Below, one piece after another: positions 1-12,849 of a stretch of 64,000 nt of DNA (position 1 is its first letter; every line of letters starts with the position of its first letter). The stretch is from Acanthosepion pharaonis (lineage: Eukaryota > Mollusca > Cephalopoda > Sepiida > Sepiidae). The stretch covers positions 185,347 to 249,346 of the forward strand of contig CAHIKZ030002626.1 in NCBI GenBank assembly GCA_903632075.3, read 5' to 3'. Under the pieces are notes generated by a model. That model was not told the DNA's origin. It saw nothing but the letters and a program-made list of their open reading frames with translations, and did not search any database. Position numbers and translations under genes: made by a program.

Positions 1-1030
1 ACTAATTTTATATTTACAAGATTAATTTTATATTTACAAACTAATTTTTATTTACAAGACTAATTTTTTATATTTAACAAAACTAATTTTATATTTACAA
101 GACTAATTTTATATGCAACAAGACTAATTTTATATTTACAAGACTAATTTTATATTTACAAACTAATTAATTTTTTTATTTACAAAGACTAATTTTATAT
201 TTAAAGACTAATTTTATATTTATAAGACTAATTTTATTTTTTGCAAGACTAATTTTATATTTTTTAAGACTAATTTTATATTTACAAGACTAATTTTATA
301 ACAACAAACTAATTTTATATTTAAAAGACTAATTTTATATTTACAAGACTAATTTTATATTTGCAAAGACTAATTTTATATTTACAAGACTAATTTTATA
401 TTTCAAGACTAATTTTTATTTACAGCACTAATTTATTTTTCCAAGACTAATTTTATAGTTTTACATTACTAATTTTATATTTACAAAGAAAAAATTTTAT
501 ATTGGAAAGACTAATTTTATATTTACAAAACAAAGTTTATATTTACAAGACTAATTTTATATTTAAAAAGACTAATTTTATATTTATTTGTAGAATGAAT
601 TTATAGGCACAAACTAATTTTTCAAAGACTAATTACAAAAAAAAAATTTTAAAAAAGACTAATTTTAAATTTACTTGACCACTAATTTTTATATTTACAA
701 GACTAATTTTTTATTTACAAGACTAATTTAACATATTTAGGTGTTTTAATTTTATATTTACAAGACTAATTTTATATTTACAGACTAATTTTATTTTTAC
801 AAACTAATTTTATATTTGAACAAGACTAATTTTATATTTACAAGACTAATTTTATATTTACAAGACTAATTTTATATTTACATTAATCAGATTTACAAAA
901 AGACTAGCAAATATTTACAAGACTAAAAAAAAATATTTACAAAACTAATTTTTTCCAGAAATACACAGACTAATTTTATTTTTACAAGACTAATTTTATT
1001 ATTTAAAAACTAATTTTATATTTGTAATAA
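1..1030. repeat. Minisatellite, ~20-bp unit
   Basis: Degenerate tandem array of a unit close to GACTAATTTTATATTTACAA, about 50 copies with many small insertions and deletions. It begins before the left edge and fades out near 1030. No coding potential is visible. Confidence 0.9.
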
Positions 1031-4000
1031 ACTAATAAACATATAATGAAAGTGAATTTATTTTGAGAATTTACAACAAAATATTTACTATTTATTTATT
1101 AGATTTTTTATTTACAAGAATAATTTTATATTTACAACATTCTAAAACTAATACAATTAAAATTAATGCAATGTAATATTTATCATTTACCAATTTATAA
1201 AGAAATAAATATGAAAACAATTTTTTTTAATCATAAATATATAAACATTTACTAAATTATTAAAATATACATACCAACTACAAGGAAATCCTTATTATTT
1301 ACCATTTTATAAAATTTGAATCAATTGACAATTAACCAATGTTTTTCCAACCATTCAATAAACAATATAATAAATAGTGTAAATAAACAATCTAATAAAT
1401 AAAGTTTCAGATTTATTGTTTTTGTTGTCAATTCTCAAGAACAAAGAAAATGTATAATTCATTTTCAATGTTTAGCTTTTATCACAATTCTAATCATCAC
1501 TTTTTAAAATAAACATTGCCAAGGAGTGAAGGTAGTTAAAATAATAGCGGTGTCAAGGGAAAAACCATTCTTTTGACACTCCACTTTTTTTCTGGTCAGA
1601 AAGGTTCAAGTTTACTGATTTTTAAAACATTTTAAATTAAAATAAAATAATTTGCAGCGCATTTCAATAATAAAATTTCATGTATGCACAAAATGATTTA
1701 GAACATGGATGCAAAATTTCAAAAATGATCAAAAGAATTTTCTATCAAAATATTTATGCAAGAATTGCTTTCATTTTGAAGAAAAAACATTTGAACAATT
1801 GACCTTGAAATAAAAAAATTAGATTTTAAAAATAAAATATTTTATTATAAATTAATAATATTAATATATTCAAAAAAAGAAGAAGAATTAAAAGACCCAA
1901 TGAATAAATTTATTGCTTTCAAAATAATTCATAAATAACTTTTTGCCAAACAATTATTACATAACGTATCCAATAAAGTGGAAGATCCATAAAGAACATT
2001 GGAAAATATTCCCAGATTTTGAAACATGCACTTTAGAAATTTTTGAATTTTAAAAGGGGCAGGTCTTTTTTTGCCCACAATTAAACCAACCGCGAATACA
2101 AAACTGACTGAAACAAATTAATATTTAAAGTTTAAAAAAGTTTCTTCAAAAGATTATTTATAAGTTTTAAAATCTTTTCAAAATTTTGAGTCACTATTTA
2201 ATTTCTGAAAAATACCATTAAATTTTCAAAAATGTTGTTTTAGGGGAATTAAATTTTGTTAATAAACGATCATTTTGTAATTTAGGTAAAGGTTTTTGGC
2301 CACAGATTGTAATTTTTTCTTAAATTTTTGTTTGACGGTTTGAAAAAGCAAAGGTTGTAAAACCCAACCTGTGCGGCCATGAAAATGTGGCTGTCCTAAG
2401 TGTAAAGTATTTTAATTTTTAAGAAAAAAGAAAAAAAAAGAAAAGAATTAGAAGACCGAAAATTGTTCATATTTGAATTGGAATAAATTTCAAAATATCA
2501 TATTCAGGTGAACAATATAAAAAAATGATGAATTTTCAAAAAATATTTTCACATAACATACTGTGAAGGCTTTTGTAGATAAAAATTAAACCACTTATTT
2601 TTGAATTTTTTCCAATAAACATTTTTAGTTTAGTTTTAAAAATCATTGTTCAAAATTATCTCATATGGTTAAACCTATTTTAACACTTAACAAAGCGGAA
2701 CCAGTGAAAGTAGATTATTATAAAAAAGGGAATAACACGGAAAAAAAATGAATCCCTTTTTTTCTCAATTCTAAAATGTGGTTTTTTCAAGAGAACAACT
2801 AGGACCTGCGAAAAAATTAATGTAGCCAAAAAAATCTCAATAACATATTTTTAAAATGTTTAAATGTGTTTAAAAGAAAAATGGATTATCAAATGATTTC
2901 TTTTTCAACCCCAACAAATTGGTCAGAGAAATATTTAGGACATGTCCATTTTAGAAGTTAAAACCGTGAATTCCAAAATTAAGGGAATCAATTTATAAAT
3001 TTACGAATTTTTTAAATATTTTTATTTGAAGGCAAAAAAAAAAAAAATTAAAACTTACCTTAAATTAGGGGCAAATGGGGCGCCAACTTTTTTAAAATTC
3101 AAAAAATAAAATGGAAAAAAATGTTATGATTGTTTATTATAATTCCCGGTATTTTTTTTGTTGGCTTAAAAGGAAAAAAAAAATTTTTTTTTGAAAACAA
3201 ATTTTTTAAATTCATATCACATGTGGAATTCCATTTTGGAAATATTTTTGCAGTGTAAAAAATTCCCACAACCTTTAAAAAGTTAATGGATTTGATTTGT
3301 TCTTTATGGCATCTGCAAAAAAGATTTTTTTATTAACAAATTTTTTTATTTTCACAAAGTTTTTTAAATTTTTGATCAAATTTTTATTTTCTAATAGAAT
3401 TCATATATATATTGATAAAACATATATATATATATATTATATATATATATATATATAACAAAATTTTCACAATAAATATTTTGGTTTGGATTATTATCAA
3501 AAAAAATATTAAAAAAAAAAAATTTTTTAATTTCAACAATTTTATTAAAATAATTTTTTTAATTTTTAATTTATAAAAAAAAAATTGAGAAAATTAAATT
3601 TGAAAATTTAAAAATTTAAAGATGTTTTTTTACTGGTTTTATATTTTTTATATATTTATTTTATTTAATATATATTATTATAAATAAATGTTATTTTTAA
3701 AAAATTATATTTAAAATAATAAACATAATAAATATATATAAATATAAAAATATATATATAAATTTTAAATAAATAATGAAAATATTTAAACCATATCTTT
3801 ATATATATATACTTTAATTATATTTTTTAAATATATATTTTAAATTATATATATATAAATATATATAAATATATAAAAATATAAACATAAGATATATATA
3901 TTTAAAGTTCCCTTAATAAAATATACAATATTTATTATTAAATATATCAAAAAAATAAACATATATTGATTTAATACATGATAATATATATATTTATATA

Positions 4001-6819
4001 TATATAAACTAATACATATAAAAATTCATATACCATTTATATATATATAAATATATATAATATATTTATAAATATTTATTTATTTTATAAATATATATTC
4101 ATATATATATATATATATATAAAATGTATATAATATAAAAAATATATATATATTTATATATCCAAAATGAGATTAAAGAACAGATGAAAAAATTTGATTT
4201 GTTTTTGACATTTTAAAACATTTTCCAAAATTTCAAATATTCAAAAATCTTTGAAATATATTATTAAAATTCTTTTCTAAAAAAGGATTATAAAAATCTT
4301 TTTCAATTTTCCAAAAGAAATTTTTTTAATTTAGAAATTAAATTGATGAAATAAAGATTTAAATGGTAATTAACTTGATTAAAAAAATCAAAAATATTAT
4401 TGTTCTTAAAAACATAATATATTTACAATTTATGTGTTTTAAAAATTGGTTGATGAATATAGAACTCAATATATTATTTTAATTCATATATAATATACGT
4501 AATATAAAATAAAACAAATGAGAAAAACTATTTGCCTTTTTATAAAAATGTTCAAAAAATATATATTCAGCTAATTTATTATATTAATATTCATTCATCT
4601 ATTATATATATTCTCTCTCTGTAGAATGATATATATATATATATATATAAAAAATAAAGAACAATATTTGAACCTAAGAAAAATTTGAATAAAATTATCT
4701 GTTTGCAAATATTTTTCTAAAAACAATAGAAATATTTTAAAAATAATATTTATGAAAACAAAATTTTTTCTGAAAAAAAAATATTTTATAGAAAATGAAA
4801 TTTCACATTTATACATTTAGATTTAAATTATAAAATATATTTCATAAAAAAAAAAATATTCAAAAAAAAAAAAAAAAAGACTTAATCAGAAAATAAAAAT
4901 TTTTTTTAGAGAATTTTGAATATTATTTTTAAAATATTAATATATTTTTATTTTTTTAAATTTATTTTTTTAACAGAATTAATTGAAAACAAACAAAATT
5001 TACAAACAAATTATTGAAAAATCAAAAGAAAAGAATTTGAAAAATCAACAATCAAATAATAAACGGTTACTTTTCAAATTTGTTCTGAAAGATTAAATTT
5101 AAAAATTAAAAGTTTCGAAACATAAAAAATTTTATTTTTTTCTTCCAGTTTTTAATGAGACATTCCTTTTTATTATCAGTAAATAATTGTATTTAATAAA
5201 TTCATTTCGTTTAACCATTTTCATCAAGAAAGTTTGAAATTAAAAAGCATTTCCATTATTGTTAAAAAAAAATTTTTCTAAAAATTTATTTATATATATA
5301 TATGAATATATATATTATATATTATATTTATATTTATTTTTTATCAAATTTAAATTCATATAGAAATAAATTTAGTTTTTAAAAAACAAAAGTATTTCTT
5401 TTTTATTTCTTTCACTACAAAAATATCAATTTTTTTTTTTGTACAAAAAAAGTTTAAAATTTTATTCAAACATAAACTAGATAAGACAATGAAATGTTGA
5501 AACAAAAATGATAAAAAGGATAAATAAATGATGGAATAAAAAAATGCTTATTTTATAATTTTTGAAAAAATATTATTTTTTACTTTTTATTGAGCATTTT
5601 TAATAATATGTTTTTGGATTTCAAATTTTATTCCATCTTTTCCTTTTTTGATCCTTTAAAATTTTGATATATATATATATTATATATATATATATATATA
5701 TGGAATTTATATAATTTTTTAATTAAAATTAACAAACAAATTTTATTTTGAAAAAATAAAAAATTACATTTTATATGTTTTTGGTTGTATTTTTAAAATG
5801 ATTTGTAAAATAAAAATTTCCTGAAATTAAAATTTGATGATAAATTTGGATTTTTTTTCACATTCAACACCATCATTTAATAAGGAGACAAAAGTGTTGA
5901 AACAATTTGGATAGTTTTTAAATGATTTTATAAGATATTTATGTTATAAATTTTCAAATAAATTTCTATATTTGGCTCAAATTTAGATTTTCTCTGCAAA
6001 GAATAGTATTTAAGTTATTGAATTTAAAAAAAAGGTATACACCAATCCCATATTGAAATATATATACATGACACAGACATCCAAAATATAAAAATAATTA
6101 CAAAATTAAAAAATTTATTATGAATGATCTTTTAGAACCAAAATGCCCATAATAGAAATAATTTTTTTTTAGTTCAAATATAATATAAACATTTTTTTTT
6201 TTTCTAATTGTTTATATTGATTTAAAATATTTATAGAAAGGTAAAAAAAACATATTTATGAAAATTTAAAAATCTTTCATTTCTAATACATAGAAATAGG
6301 TTCAACCATTTTTATCTGAAGAATGCTTAGACTTATTAAAGTTTTTATTTAGATCTTAAAAATTTTGAGATTTTAATATTGAATCTTAGACAAATATAAA
6401 TATTTTTTGATTTTTCAAAATATCCTTTATAAAAAGAATTAAAAATCATTTATTCATAGTCAACATACATGACAAAAAAATTTTTAAAAAGTTAAAAGAA
6501 AATGGCTAAATTCAAAACCTTCCATTATTTAAAATAAATAAATGCATAAATATTTTATCAAATTAAAATAAAATAATAAGTAATAATTACACTAAAAATA
6601 TAAAAAAATTCAACAACAATATTTACTCACTTACTTTTATTAGACATTAAATTACATCTTTTAGCCTCCTCCATAGTTTATCTTGAATTTCAGAATAAAA
6701 GAATAAAGAATAAAGATTATTTTAAGAGTGTTTTAAATTTAAAATAAAAAATAATAATAACATTTTTTACGGTTTATAAATATTTTTTGCAAACTTATAA
6801 TAAACTATATTTTCCAGTC
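1031..6819. other. AT-rich intergenic DNA, no gene seen
   Basis: Extremely AT-rich, with long A and T runs and (TA)n stretches around 3405-3465, 3640-4165, 5290-5335 and 5670-5700. No reading frame resembles a protein; the longest is a low-complexity Phe/Ile/Lys/Tyr string. Scattered remnants of old repeats are possible but none could be classified. Confidence 0.7.
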
Positions 6820-6983
6820 AAATTCTCAAATCTTAAAAAATTTAAATGCAATATCAATCGTTATTTTTTTTCTTCTTAAATTCCCATATTCCTTTATTGT
6901 TCTCTCTGAATGCCAAATAATTTTTTTTTTTCTTATATTCTTTCAAATGCAAATTTAGTTATTTTGTTGCCTTGCTTGAGTTG

Positions 6984-6995
<12 letters not shown>
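6820..6995 (+). mobile_element. LINE 3' tail, decayed
   Basis: Resembles the 3' untranslated tail of the LINE family better preserved at 49390-49770 and 55340-55690. It shares the order: a stretch like 'aaatttaaatgcaat', pyrimidine-rich text with 'cctttattgttctctc', and the ending 'ttgccttgcttgagttgaaat' adjoining a (TA)n run. Non-coding and strongly diverged. Confidence 0.5.
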
Positions 6996-7031
<36 letters not shown>

Positions 7032-7158
7032 ATTTAATTTATTTTCCTTCTTTGGAAATTTTAAGGTTCCATTGTTATAATTTATTTCACCAGAGAGTTT
7101 TTTGCCCCTGGATCATCAAGAAATTCCAGTGGTTATAATTTATTTCACTTATAATTTT

Positions 7159-7216
<58 letters not shown>

Positions 7217-7287
7217 AAAGAAAAATGAAAATATATATATATATATATATAAATATATATAATGTATATGTATTTATTTATTTTTTA

Positions 7288-7336
<49 letters not shown>

Positions 7337-7340
7337 CACA
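6986..7340. repeat. (TA)n microsatellite cluster
   Basis: Several long TA runs (about 6986-7027, 7160-7213 and 7292-7334) separated by short AT-rich spacers, immediately after a LINE tail. Confidence 0.85.
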
Positions 7341-7429
7341 TTATATGAATAAATATATATACATTGTTAAATATATATAGAACAAAATATTTTTCTAATT
7401 TTAATATATTTCAACCTTGAAATGGCCAA

Positions 7430-7585
7430 ATTTATAGTTGAAAGTGCTCAGATAAAATGAAAATTGACAGTTTTATATAATTTATCATCTATAAAGAAAA
7501 AATTATTAGATCACATGAGAAATTGTATAAAAAAAAAATCAAAGCACCTTGAAATTTGCATAAAGGAAGGATTATATGCCTAAAT

Positions 7586-7630
<45 letters not shown>

Positions 7631-7765
7631 TGAACAATAAAAATATTAAAAATTAAAATCTTTAGACACACTGGGTTGTAGATTAATATTCTTTTTCGTT
7701 TTTTTTATTATTATTTCATTTAGATTCCTCGACTAGTTTTGACCAAAATGGCCATCATCGGGAGG
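7430..7765. mobile_element. Two PLE-derived cassettes sharing one microsatellite
   Basis: A plus-strand cassette ends with the decayed peptide LEICIKEGLYA at about 7550-7590 and runs into (CA)n(TA)n at 7586-7628. A minus-strand cassette starts with a hammerhead-like core at 7737-7761 (CCGATGA, a TGGCCA/TGGTC hairpin, then AAAAC) and runs down to the same TA run. The two are tail to tail. The 7640-7765 part has a second copy at 48980-49105. Assignment to Penelope-like elements rests on the peptide and on related cassettes elsewhere in the window. Confidence 0.5.
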
Positions 7766-8228
7766 AGAAATATTTCTGCTTGCTGGTAGCAGTAAACTAC
7801 AGAAATGAATGTCTTGATGGAGAAAATGAACTTTTGTCTGTAGTTTTCATTTGTTTTTTTTTTTTTTATTTTTTAACATGAATTTTTTAACATTCCTTGT
7901 GTTGGTCAAACAGTCTCTTTTAAGTTGTTATTTGAGATAAGAGCTGGACAGATACATTTTATTCTGAATTCTCTGGTCAGTTTGACAGTTTTATTGGACC
8001 TGGAAGGGGATGTGTCTCTGTTTAGTGTTTGTGTGTGTGTTATTTGGTTCTTAGGGAGTGATTGAGTATGATATGTATATACGTGTGTATTTTTGTGGGT
8101 GTGTGTTATCATTTAATTTGTCTCATTGGGGAGTGAGTGAGTATGATGTTGTAAGTGTATATATTCGTGTGGGAATGTGTATATTTCAGAGGCCTCCACA
8201 TTTCCATAATACATACATACATACATTT

Positions 8229-8299
<71 letters not shown>

Positions 8300-8300
8300 T
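7766..8300. repeat. Degenerate ~74-bp direct duplication and (TA)n
   Basis: Two related blocks (about 8040-8112 and 8113-8190) share 'ggagtgattgagtatgat'-type text followed by GTGT-rich sequence. They are followed by (CATA)n and (TA)n at 8212-8296. No gene is seen; the frame across the TA run encodes only alternating Ile/Tyr. Confidence 0.45.
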
Positions 8301-8534
8301 AAATGTATAAATCTAAATTTTAAGCAGAAGTAAATAAAAGCATTTCAACAATTTGAGTGCTATTCTTAAGAAAGGGAGATTTAGAATTTTTTCCCAGAGC
8401 TATATAAACAAATGGTTTTTTTACAATATTTTTCCAAAAAGAACTATTGAGAGAGGTTTTAAAACACAACCATATATAATATATAAATAATATATATAAA
8501 CAGAAAATATATATATATATTTATATTTATATTT

Positions 8535-8571
<37 letters not shown>

Positions 8572-8585
8572 TATTTTTCATTAAA

Positions 8586-8633
<48 letters not shown>

Positions 8634-8904
8634 AAATTTATTTAAACATTTTTTATTTTTTAATTGTTATTTCTTACAAAAATGTCTTTTTAAATAAATT
8701 TGCTTGTATACTTAACATTTATATATATATATATATGTTAAATCATCCACAGACAGACTGTTTTGCTGTATCCTAATTTTATTCAAATGGTTAGACGTAA
8801 ATTTCTTCAAGCCAGGATTGAAAATACAGACCCTGGGAAACATTTTCACTTTTTAAAAAAAAAAACAGTGGCCTGGAGAGCTTGATTCAATTGAAGAGCA
8901 TGAC

Positions 8905-8958
<54 letters not shown>

Positions 8959-9535
8959 AATTTAAAAAAGGAAAAGAGCCAGAAAAAATATTTAGGTTTC
9001 AATTTAAATGGATCTTCAACAAAGGTTTTTAATTATTCCTGACCTCTTTTTGTATTGAGCAACTATATGTTTTAGTCTTTCTACTCATGTGGTTTTTTTT
9101 TTTTGAGTAAAATATAAAGGAATCGGTCGAAAAAATTCCCTGTTCAGATGTTTTAATTAAAATGTTTTTGTTATTAACAATTTTTCCTTGGCAACCGATT
9201 TGTTAACATATCTAACAAGTTGAGCTATCTGAGGTTTATATATATATATATATATATATATGAATATAAAGTCAAATTTAAAAAATAATGATTTATTTAA
9301 ATCAATTATAATTCATGTTGTCACCAACGATTCCATTTAGCCTGGACAAATGCATTCCTGAAAATGAAACAGACATATTTCAACAAAATATATAAAAACT
9401 TTATATTTAAAAATGCTCTATCGTAAATGATATTATTCATTTTATCCCATAAATATATTACAGTTTTAATATGTATTTATTTATTTATATATATATATGT
9501 ACAAATGTATATATTGTGTGTATTTATATATATTT
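8301..9535. other. AT-rich intergenic DNA with TA runs
   Basis: TA runs lie around 8510-8570, 8591-8630, 8908-8958 and 9238-9262. No coding sequence, RNA gene or classifiable element was recognised. Confidence 0.6.
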
Positions 9536-9720
9536 TTCATTCATACATGTTTCATTAAATAATATAGACAAGTGTTGTCTATTTATTTTATGTAAATTCT
9601 TTTCATAATGTCTGATAAGCTTAATAACATTATCATTAAACAAAGAAAGAAAATCACAATATTGATCTATATTTTTTAATCCAATCTAAGCTTTCGGCTT
9701 ACATAAGCCATTATCAAAGA
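9536..9720 (-). mobile_element. PLE-derived cassette with hammerhead-like core
   Basis: Read on the minus strand, the core is at 9692-9717: TTGATAA, a hairpin with GGCTTA/TAAGCC arms, then GAAA. Downstream is a decayed frame containing INRQHLSILFNETC, and the unit ends in TA-rich sequence near 9500-9535. It is a clear relative of the plus-strand copy at 20680-20960. The peptide resembles the N-terminal part of PLE reverse transcriptase proteins. Ribozyme activity is not shown. Confidence 0.55.
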
Positions 9721-10019
9721 TGACAATTACTGTACAACATATTAAGCAATACATGGACAAGAATGTGATGATAGTCTGTGATGTGATGATTTCCAAGCAA
9801 CGATAAACATCTTATATGCATGTTGGTGAACAACAACAAAGCCAGAGCTGATGATGATGATGATGGCTAGGTGGTGTTTGAGGCCTGTTAATGGCTGGAG
9901 CTTTGGGCCAGCAGTCTGCTGCTGGAACAGATACTACACTTTGATACTAGTTATGGAATGTTGCTTTTCAAGCTTTGAGGCCTTTTTATGTTGTGAATCA
10001 GTTTTACAACAATCGTTGG

Positions 10020-10330
10020 TCCTGGAAGGTTAAGCTTCTTCTTCTGGATGTTTTTTTAAAAAATGTCAGAGTGTCAACAGGATTTGACAAGGGGAATATA
10101 TGTGTTTTGTGACAAAATTTAGGATGAGTCTTATCTACATAATTGCCTTGGTTATAGGTATTGCAAGCAATCTGACAGACTATGTTCAAGCTGTTGTAAG
10201 TAAGGTAAAGGGGTGTACTTTAGCTTTTGTACTTGGAAGAATGTAAGTTTCATCGGTGACAATTTGCTTACAGATTTCACATCTTGGTTTATTACGTGTA
10301 TAATTGCCTTGGAGAGCCTTCGGTCATTTC
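10020..10330 (-). pseudogene. Penelope-like element, GIY-YIG endonuclease remnant
   Basis: On the minus strand the sequence encodes a cysteine-bearing segment (RCEICKQIV) and then NIVYQIACNTYNQGNYVDKT followed by FCHKTHIF. This fits the GIY-YIG nuclease module of EN-positive PLEs: a VY pair, a YVG-like strand, and a basic/His region after about 12 residues. Frameshifts break the reading frame near 10190 and neither end of the element is found, so this is a dead fragment. In an intact PLE the module nicks target DNA for insertion. Confidence 0.6.
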
Positions 10331-10560
10331 GGTCATTTAAGTTTGGTAGATGTGAGTAAAGTAAATAGTAAATAGGGTGGATGCTTTCTTGTGCTAGTTG
10401 CTTAATTTTGATGATGTGGGCTAATATGTGGAATGGAATGGAGTACTTGTAGAAAAATATTCTAGTATGAATTCACTTATAGGAATTCTTTTTACATTTA
10501 TTGAAGTCATCTAGATCAGACGACAGGGTGCTGAAAAGTTTTCGGCTCGATCAAGAAGAA

Positions 10561-10715
10561 TGGTCAAGACCAGTGGTTAGCAACCTTTTGCTGACTATGT
10601 GCCAACTTAGGATTTTAAAATCATTCAGTGTGCCAACAGCATATGTATTTTTATACAAGTTAAGGTCAATATATCTGTTCTAAAATATATTTTATATAGT
10701 AATATATACAATAAT
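10561..10715. repeat. hAT-type fragment related to the element at 11030
   Basis: The text 'gtggttagcaaccttttgctgactatgtgccaactta' and the next 120 bp closely match 11031-11170, which is the left end of a hAT-like element. No partner terminus lies nearby, so this is a solo 5' fragment. Confidence 0.6.
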
Positions 10716-11029
10716 ATGTAAACCACATTTTTTTTCTGTTTTTAAACGTATTTTTTTAAAAAGTTTTTATTATTAATGGGAGTCCAACGAGTGAGCAGTT
10801 TTAAAACAGCTAAATATATTTTTGCATTGTAATAGTTATTTGGTTTTGAATACCCTATAATGGGTTGACAAACCGTAAAAGAAAATCAATTAACCTGACA
10901 GAATGTGGCGTGTGAAATGAACGTAGTTATAAATTTTGTATTAAAAGCATTTAGAATTTTTTTTGGAGGATTTTCAGTACCAAAAATGGATTCAGCACCC
11001 CCCAAATCCATAAGAATAGATATTTAGAT

Positions 11030-11168
11030 CAGGGGTCAGCAACCTTTTGCTAACTATGTACTGACTTAGGGTTTTAAAATCATTCAGTGTGACAACAGCA
11101 TACAGAATTTTATACAAGTCAATGTTAATATACCTGTTTTACAATATATTTTATATAGTAATTTATAG

Positions 11169-11201
<33 letters not shown>

Positions 11202-11465
11202 TATAAATTAAAGAATATCAAAAACTTAAAATCCCATAGTTAATAATTTTTTAAAAAAGCAGCTCTCAATTTTCAAGACCTACAAACAAATCTAGGTTTT
11301 GTTTGAAGGGATTTGTTTGAAAGCTCTCATGAAATAAAAATTATTACCTATGGGATTTTAAGTGTTTGATATTCTTTAATTAATAATAATTTGGCTGTCT
11401 TTTGACAGATCTCCATGGATCTATATCCTCCTGGAAATTCCATACGGATTACCATATTGTATCAT

Positions 11466-11501
<36 letters not shown>

Positions 11502-11654
11502 TTTAGTATATATTAAAATTGAAACAGCTAAATATCTTTTTTGTATTGTAGGAGTTATTGGTTCGAACTTTGTGATGTCATTTATGGCTGCATGCTATTG
11601 AAAATTGCTTGGCGTGCCATGTGTAGCACGTGTGCCATAGGTTGCCAACCCCTG
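11030..11654. mobile_element. Non-autonomous hAT-like DNA transposon
   Basis: The left end CAGGGGTCAGCAACC and right end GGTTGCCAACCCCTG are inverted repeats (13 of 15 match) of the type found in hAT elements. The flanking octamers (ATTTAGAT and GACTAGAC) are only a weak match, as expected for an old copy. There is no transposase. The interior is interrupted at about 11205-11500 by a (TA)n-tailed inverted cassette that also occurs at 26380-26600. Confidence 0.65.
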
Positions 11655-11910
11655 GACTAGACCAATGGTTCTCAAACTATTTTACCTGATGCCCCCACCT
11701 TTTCACCATAAGTCAGGATGTAATTCCCCCACCTTTCCAAGATTGTCCGACTCAAAAGCTGCATTCCAAATAACATGCATATATTATTGAAAATCTTCAT
11801 TCCTTTCCCTATTACTACATATACATTTAGATGGATTATTTTTGGAGTGGGAAAAAACACAAGAGCTATTGAAAAGAAAACCCAACATTACCTCTCACTT
11901 GTGTGAACTG
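11655..11910. repeat. Second hAT-like interspersed repeat
   Basis: Begins with 'ccaatggttctcaaactattttacctgatgcccccacc', typical of hAT ends. About 200 bp match the copy at 44940-45125, including the segment around 'aacatgcatatattattgaaaatcttcattc'. No coding sequence is present. Confidence 0.5.
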
Positions 11911-12362
11911 ATGCACATTGTAGGTTTTCTCTAATTCAACAAGTTTCTTTGAACTCATCTTATGCCAAACTTCTCAATCTACAATACCTTCTTATTGACG
12001 AACATTACTTTCATTGAGATTGACTATTATTTCATAAACTGAAATCTTTTCATCAAGTTCAGATAAAAAACACTTTTCTTTGAAAGCCTTAAGCAATTCA
12101 AACTAACAGTTAAAGGTAAATAACTCCTGCTATATTTAAACGTTGAATTTTCAGCTATAGAAAATGTTACAAATTGTTTAAATAATTTAAACAAATTTAT
12201 TAATTACAAATTCTATATCACTTTCACACAATTTGAACATTCTTCCCTTAACACATTTCACCTGTCAAAAGAACATTTCCAAGTAACATCAACTAAATCT
12301 CTAAATTCACTGATCTTTTGCCTGTACAATTGTTGTTATGAAAATATAAATTCTATTTACTT

Positions 12363-12674
12363 ATGCAACTTTTCTTCTTGACTGTTTCTTTTTGTTGTTT
12401 CATATTTTGCGGTAAATTGCGTAAATATAAATTAGTTAGGGCTCTGTCCCTACATCTCCATATCTCATTCACTGAAGAGGTATTGAGGGATAATGATGAG
12501 GAAGCACAGGTGTTATATTTAACAAAACAAGATCAGGAATTTATTCACAAATTTACACATTTGAAGTTGTCAGTAGCTTGTTTTGTGAAAAGGAATCAAA
12601 CATTTAAAGTTTGTAGTTTTGATGAATTGACAAGAAGAGAAAATGTTCATATTAAATCATCGGACACAAAGTAA
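12363..12674 (+). CDS. Unrecognised 103-codon reading frame
   Basis: Open reading frame with a hydrophobic Phe/Cys-rich start (about residues 1-18) and then an ordinary mixed-composition body rich in Glu, Asp, Lys and His (for example EVLRDNDEEAQVLYLTKQD). It is the only frame in the first 15 kb whose composition is not low complexity. I do not recognise a family. It sits among transposon debris with no clear promoter or splice context, so it could be a decayed transposon frame, a fragment of an unidentified exon, or chance. The ATG is simply the first one in frame. Confidence 0.2.
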   Translation: MQLFFLTVSFCCFIFCGKLRKYKLVRALSLHLHISFTEEVLRDNDEEAQVLYLTKQDQEFIHKFTHLKLSVACFVKRNQTFKVCSFDELTRRENVHIKSSDTK

Positions 12675-12734
12675 TATTCCAAAATGTTTAAAGCAAATTG
12701 AGAGAGTTTGTTTTTCACGTAAAAGTTATATGGT

Positions 12735-12815
12735 TGTATTCAACAAGAATGGAAAGATATATTTTAAGGTACTTGTATTCAACAAGAATGAAAAGATATA
12801 TTTTAAGGTACTTAG
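12735..12815 (+). repeat. Short tandem duplication, ~36-bp unit
   Basis: Two adjacent near-identical copies of 'gtattcaacaagaatg' followed by 'aaagatatattttaaggta'. Function unknown. Confidence 0.7.
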
Positions 12816-12849
12816 CTTTGGAGTTGAATAGAGTTCTTTGAAATTACCC

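Noticed and set aside
8058..8333. Open frames ending in long Tyr-Ile repeats (also near 20672-20976, 26188-26394, 28379-28642, 29104-29376, 38102-38374, 49083-49349 and 53710-53955)
   Set aside because: They are translations of TA or CA microsatellites. Only the short non-repetitive PLE-like parts of some were kept.
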